NCBI GenBank assembly: GCA_965207535.1
Contig: CBDBMR010000001.1
Coordinates: forward strand, 62,001-126,000
Source: JAJDXO01 sp965207535
GTDB taxonomy: Bacteria > Pseudomonadota > Alphaproteobacteria > Rhodospirillales > UBA2165
DNA: 64,000 nt
Direction: 5' to 3'
Each line of letters starts with the position of its first letter. Within the stretch, counting starts at the first letter, position 1. Shown here piece by piece: positions 62,868 through 64,000 of this stretch. The notes under the pieces were generated by a model. It had not been told where the DNA came from, did no database searches, and was given only the letters and a program-made list of their open reading frames with translations. A program made the position numbers and the translations under genes.

Positions 62868-63602
62868 ATGCACAGTGTTTGGGTAATCACGAAGCGCGAG
62901 CTTGCGGCATATTTCTCGACGCCGCTGGCCTACGTTTTCATCGTCATATTTTTGGGCCTGAGCGGCGCGCTGACATTCTTCATGGGTGCGTTTTTCGAGC
63001 GCGGCCAGGCGGATCTGCAATCCTTCTTTAGTTTCCATCCCTGGCTCTATCTATTCCTGATCCCGGCCGTCGCCATGCGGCTGTGGGCCGAGGAACGGAA
63101 AACCGGCACCAACGAATTGCTGTTGACGTTGCCGATTCCCACCTGGGCGGCGGTCATCGGCAAGTTCATGGCCGCCTGGGCGTTCATCGCCATCGCCCTG
63201 ATCCTGACCTTTCCGCTGTGGATTACCGTCAACTGGCTGGGCGAACCGGACAACGGGGTGATCCTCGCCGCCTATATCGGCAGCCTGATCATGGCCGGCG
63301 GCTATCTGGCCATCGGCTCCTGTGTTTCGGCGGCGACCAAGAATCAGGTCATTGCCTTCATCGTCGCGGCGGTGGTGTCGTTCCTCTTCCTGATGAGCGG
63401 CGTCGAGCTGGTGCAGTCGTTCTTCCAGGGCTGGGCGCCGTTGTTCGTCACCGAAGCCATCAAGTCGATGAGCTTCCTGACCCACTTCAATGACATCATC
63501 CGGGGCGTCATCGATCTCCGGGATGTGGTGTTCTTCGGCTCGGTGATTGGCGTCTTCCTTTACGTCAACGCGGCCATCGTTGACTTAACCCGAGGTTCGT
63601 GA
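62868..63602 (+). CDS. ABC-2-type permease subunit of Gld-type transporter
   Basis: The 244-residue membrane protein has six hydrophobic segments, opening VITKRELAAYFSTPLAYVFI, with MRLWAEERKTGTNELLLTLP in the first cytoplasmic loop, the typical GldF signature. It is 19 bp downstream of the ATPase gene and 8 bp upstream of the GldG-like gene, so the three are one operon. Confidence 0.93.
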   Translation: MHSVWVITKRELAAYFSTPLAYVFIVIFLGLSGALTFFMGAFFERGQADLQSFFSFHPWLYLFLIPAVAMRLWAEERKTGTNELLLTLPIPTWAAVIGKFMAAWAFIAIALILTFPLWITVNWLGEPDNGVILAAYIGSLIMAGGYLAIGSCVSAATKNQVIAFIVAAVVSFLFLMSGVELVQSFFQGWAPLFVTEAIKSMSFLTHFNDIIRGVIDLRDVVFFGSVIGVFLYVNAAIVDLTRGS

Positions 63603-63610
63603 GACCGGTC

Positions 63611-64000
63611 ATGCAATTCCTGATGAATATGGATCGAAAGAAAATGACCGTCGCCAGCCTTGCCGTGGCGGTGGTGTTCCTGTTTTTCCTCAACATTCTG
63701 GTCAGCACCGAGGTGACCGATTCCCGGCTCGATTTGACTCAGAACAAACTGTTTACCCTGTCGGACGGCACCCGCGAGGTGCTCGATCAGATCGACGAAC
63801 CGATCAAGGTGCGGTTCTACTTCTCGCGCAAACTGGCCGAGATCAGCCCGCAGCACGGCATTTACGCGACCCGGGTGAGGGAGCTGCTGGAAAACTACGC
63901 CAAGGCCGCGGGGGGCGACATCGATCTCGAGATCATCAATCCCGAGCCGTTCTCGGTCGAGGAAGACGACGCGGTCCGGTTCGGCCTGCAGGGCATTCCA
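63611..64000 (+). CDS. GldG-like ABC-operon membrane protein (3' partial)
   Basis: The first 130 residues are visible. An N-terminal membrane segment (VASLAVAVVFLFFLNILVST) is followed by the GldG/ABC_transp_aux opening SRLDLTQNKLFTLSDGTREVLDQIDEP, with IKVRFYFSRKL continuing into the periplasmic domain. The family usually runs about 600 residues, so most of the gene lies off the right edge. Confidence 0.9.
   Translation, partial: MQFLMNMDRKKMTVASLAVAVVFLFFLNILVSTEVTDSRLDLTQNKLFTLSDGTREVLDQIDEPIKVRFYFSRKLAEISPQHGIYATRVRELLENYAKAAGGDIDLEIINPEPFSVEEDDAVRFGLQGIP

Overview
The window reads like a chromosome segment of a high-GC alphaproteobacterium, probably Rhodospirillales-like. The evidence is an RpoH sigma factor followed by a Gld-type ABC operon, an alphaproteobacterial PspF/PspABC module, malate synthase G, many VOC dioxygenases and class II aldolases, and frequent ATGA-coupled genes. 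This placement is inference from gene content, not from a marker tree. No rRNA, tRNA or CRISPR array was seen.

Region 1 (1-5.9 kb) is the right-hand part of a secondary-metabolite locus. It holds the C-terminal half of a peptidase-less NHLM-type peptide-export ABC protein, an unrecognised 356-residue protein, a SAM methyltransferase, a CmcJ/NvfI-family oxygenase, a second 2OG-Fe(II)-type oxygenase in visibly AT-richer DNA, and a flavin-dependent tryptophan halogenase. The combination suggests a halogenated, hydroxylated and methylated peptide. No precursor peptide is visible, and the locus continues off the left edge. Region 2 (6.0-12.5 kb) has an RND pump with its adaptor, an apparent mlrC remnant coupled to the pump, and a FitAB (VapBC-type) toxin-antitoxin pair flanked by two pieces of a RecQ-like helicase gene, which looks like a rearrangement scar.

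Region 3 (12.5-27.6 kb) is catabolic and uptake-oriented. It contains a betaine/choline-type ABC transporter, then extradiol-type VOC dioxygenases, an aromatic FAD monooxygenase, an orphan TctC-type binding protein, class II aldolases, a Rieske ring-hydroxylating dioxygenase (alpha and beta), an SDR, an outer-membrane barrel and alpha/beta hydrolases. Together they fit oxidation, ring cleavage and side-chain processing of an aromatic compound, although no ferredoxin or reductase for the Rieske enzyme is present. Region 4 (27.6-38.1 kb) has a TauE/SafE permease flanked by a diverged 96-bp repeat, malate synthase G, the phage-shock module with a sigma-54 promoter and divergent pspF, and small metabolic genes.

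Region 5 (38.1-54.8 kb) lies between two nearly identical IS5-family (IS427-like) elements in the same orientation. Both sit at CTAG sites that form the stop codon of a neighbouring gene (chrA and an EamA transporter). Between them are ChrA, a DksA-like protein, a MATE pump, chorismate mutase, OsmC, BipA/TypA, a HIT protein, a second aromatic monooxygenase with an ACMSD-like amidohydrolase, and an HtrA-like protein that has lost its catalytic His and Asp. Region 6 (54.8-64 kb) has an EamA transporter, a ThDP enzyme, an ArsR regulator with an AHSA1 protein under a 38-bp palindrome, a beta-hydroxyacid-dehydrogenase-like oxidoreductase, CoxG, rpoH with a structured leader, and a Gld-type ABC operon running off the right edge.
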